Assembly: GCA_021234535.1 (NCBI GenBank)
Contig: CM037836.1
Location: 12,631,111 to 12,695,110 of the forward strand
Direction: 5' to 3'
Length of the DNA: 64,000 nt
DNA from: Stichopus chloronotus
Taxonomy: Eukaryota; Echinodermata; Holothuroidea; Aspidochirotida; Stichopodidae
The translations under genes and the position numbers were made by a program. The notes beneath the pieces are model-generated. The model worked only from the letters and a program-made list of their open reading frames with translations. It did not search any database and had not been told where the DNA came from. Position 1 is the stretch's first letter; every line of letters begins with the position of its first letter. This document shows, in pieces, positions 63,561 to 64,000 of the stretch.

Positions 63561-64000
63561 CTGAAAATTGTCAGCTTATGAGGCAAGATATTCTTAAGCT
63601 TTAAGCTTGCGTATGACCCCCCCCCCCCCTTTTCAAAAAATGTCACATTTTAAGTTTGTCTATTGGAAGAAAGATGTTTGTTTGGAGTTCAAATAGGTTA
63701 CAATTTTAAACTCCATTTGCTACAAATTAACATACAATATATTACAAGGCCCGCATGAGATTTGTATGATATAGCCCTGTCCAGCAGTAGAGAATTATTT
63801 CATATCAATGTGGAGTTGTTAAAAAATAAACAGCTACTTGAGTATGATGCAAAGGGTAATGAGACATAATAATCAATACTTACACATAATCTTCAAAATC
63901 CAATATGAATTGTTAAGCATGCAGCTGCTCAATAATAACCTGTTATTAGGGATGTGTTTGAAATATAAAAAATTTATATAACTCTGACCTAAACCTCTGT
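63561..64000. other. No recognised feature
   Basis: AT-rich DNA with a 13-C run at 63617-63629. Confidence 0.5.

Overview
This window looks like nuclear DNA from an animal, most likely a marine invertebrate. An echinoderm or related deuterostome is a guess from the overall style and cannot be proven here. The sequence is AT-rich, gene-poor and full of decayed short repeats. It shows no bacterial features: no operons, no ribosome binding sites, no dense coding. The one gene I recognise with confidence is an intact 370-codon seven-transmembrane receptor on the minus strand (57651-58763). It has the marks of the bombesin/CCHamide/endothelin group of peptide receptors and lies entirely in one exon.

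The other protein-related feature I recognise is a broken Penelope-like retroelement on the minus strand (about 50520-51655). It keeps a YVDD reverse-transcriptase motif and a GIY-YIG endonuclease tail, but in several shifted frames. Four other open stretches (23675-23853, 40493-40700, 46784-47257, 54645-54872) have splice-like borders or unusual length. I list them as candidate exons of unknown function at low confidence.

Most interpretable structure is non-autonomous mobile DNA. A family of TTAA-flanked elements has three copies (15701-16260, 24188-24796, 59389-60156), and a different TTAA-flanked element is nested inside the third (59504-59846). A 353-bp near-perfect foldback (161-nt arms, about 96% matched) sits at 20256-20608. 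A smaller terminal-inverted-repeat element is at 11431-11648, a hairpin-tailed dispersed repeat at about 48660-49335, and a tRNA-like Pol III promoter remnant at 14104-14172.

Layout: 0-11 kb is unannotated AT-rich DNA with poly-C tracts. 11-16.3 kb is a cluster of repeat relics. 16-26.3 kb holds minisatellites, the foldback and the second TTAA copy. 26-46 kb is mostly featureless apart from simple repeats, short palindromes and one possible exon. 46-52 kb holds a long ORF, the hairpin-tailed repeat and the Penelope relic. 52-57.6 kb is mostly featureless with one possible exon. 57.6-58.8 kb is the receptor, and 59.4-60.2 kb the nested TTAA elements. The remainder is unannotated, with a degenerate tandem repeat at 63.3 kb. 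I saw no undescribed multi-gene system. The most informative observations are the nested TTAA elements, the foldback and the unusual number of long poly-C/poly-G tracts.
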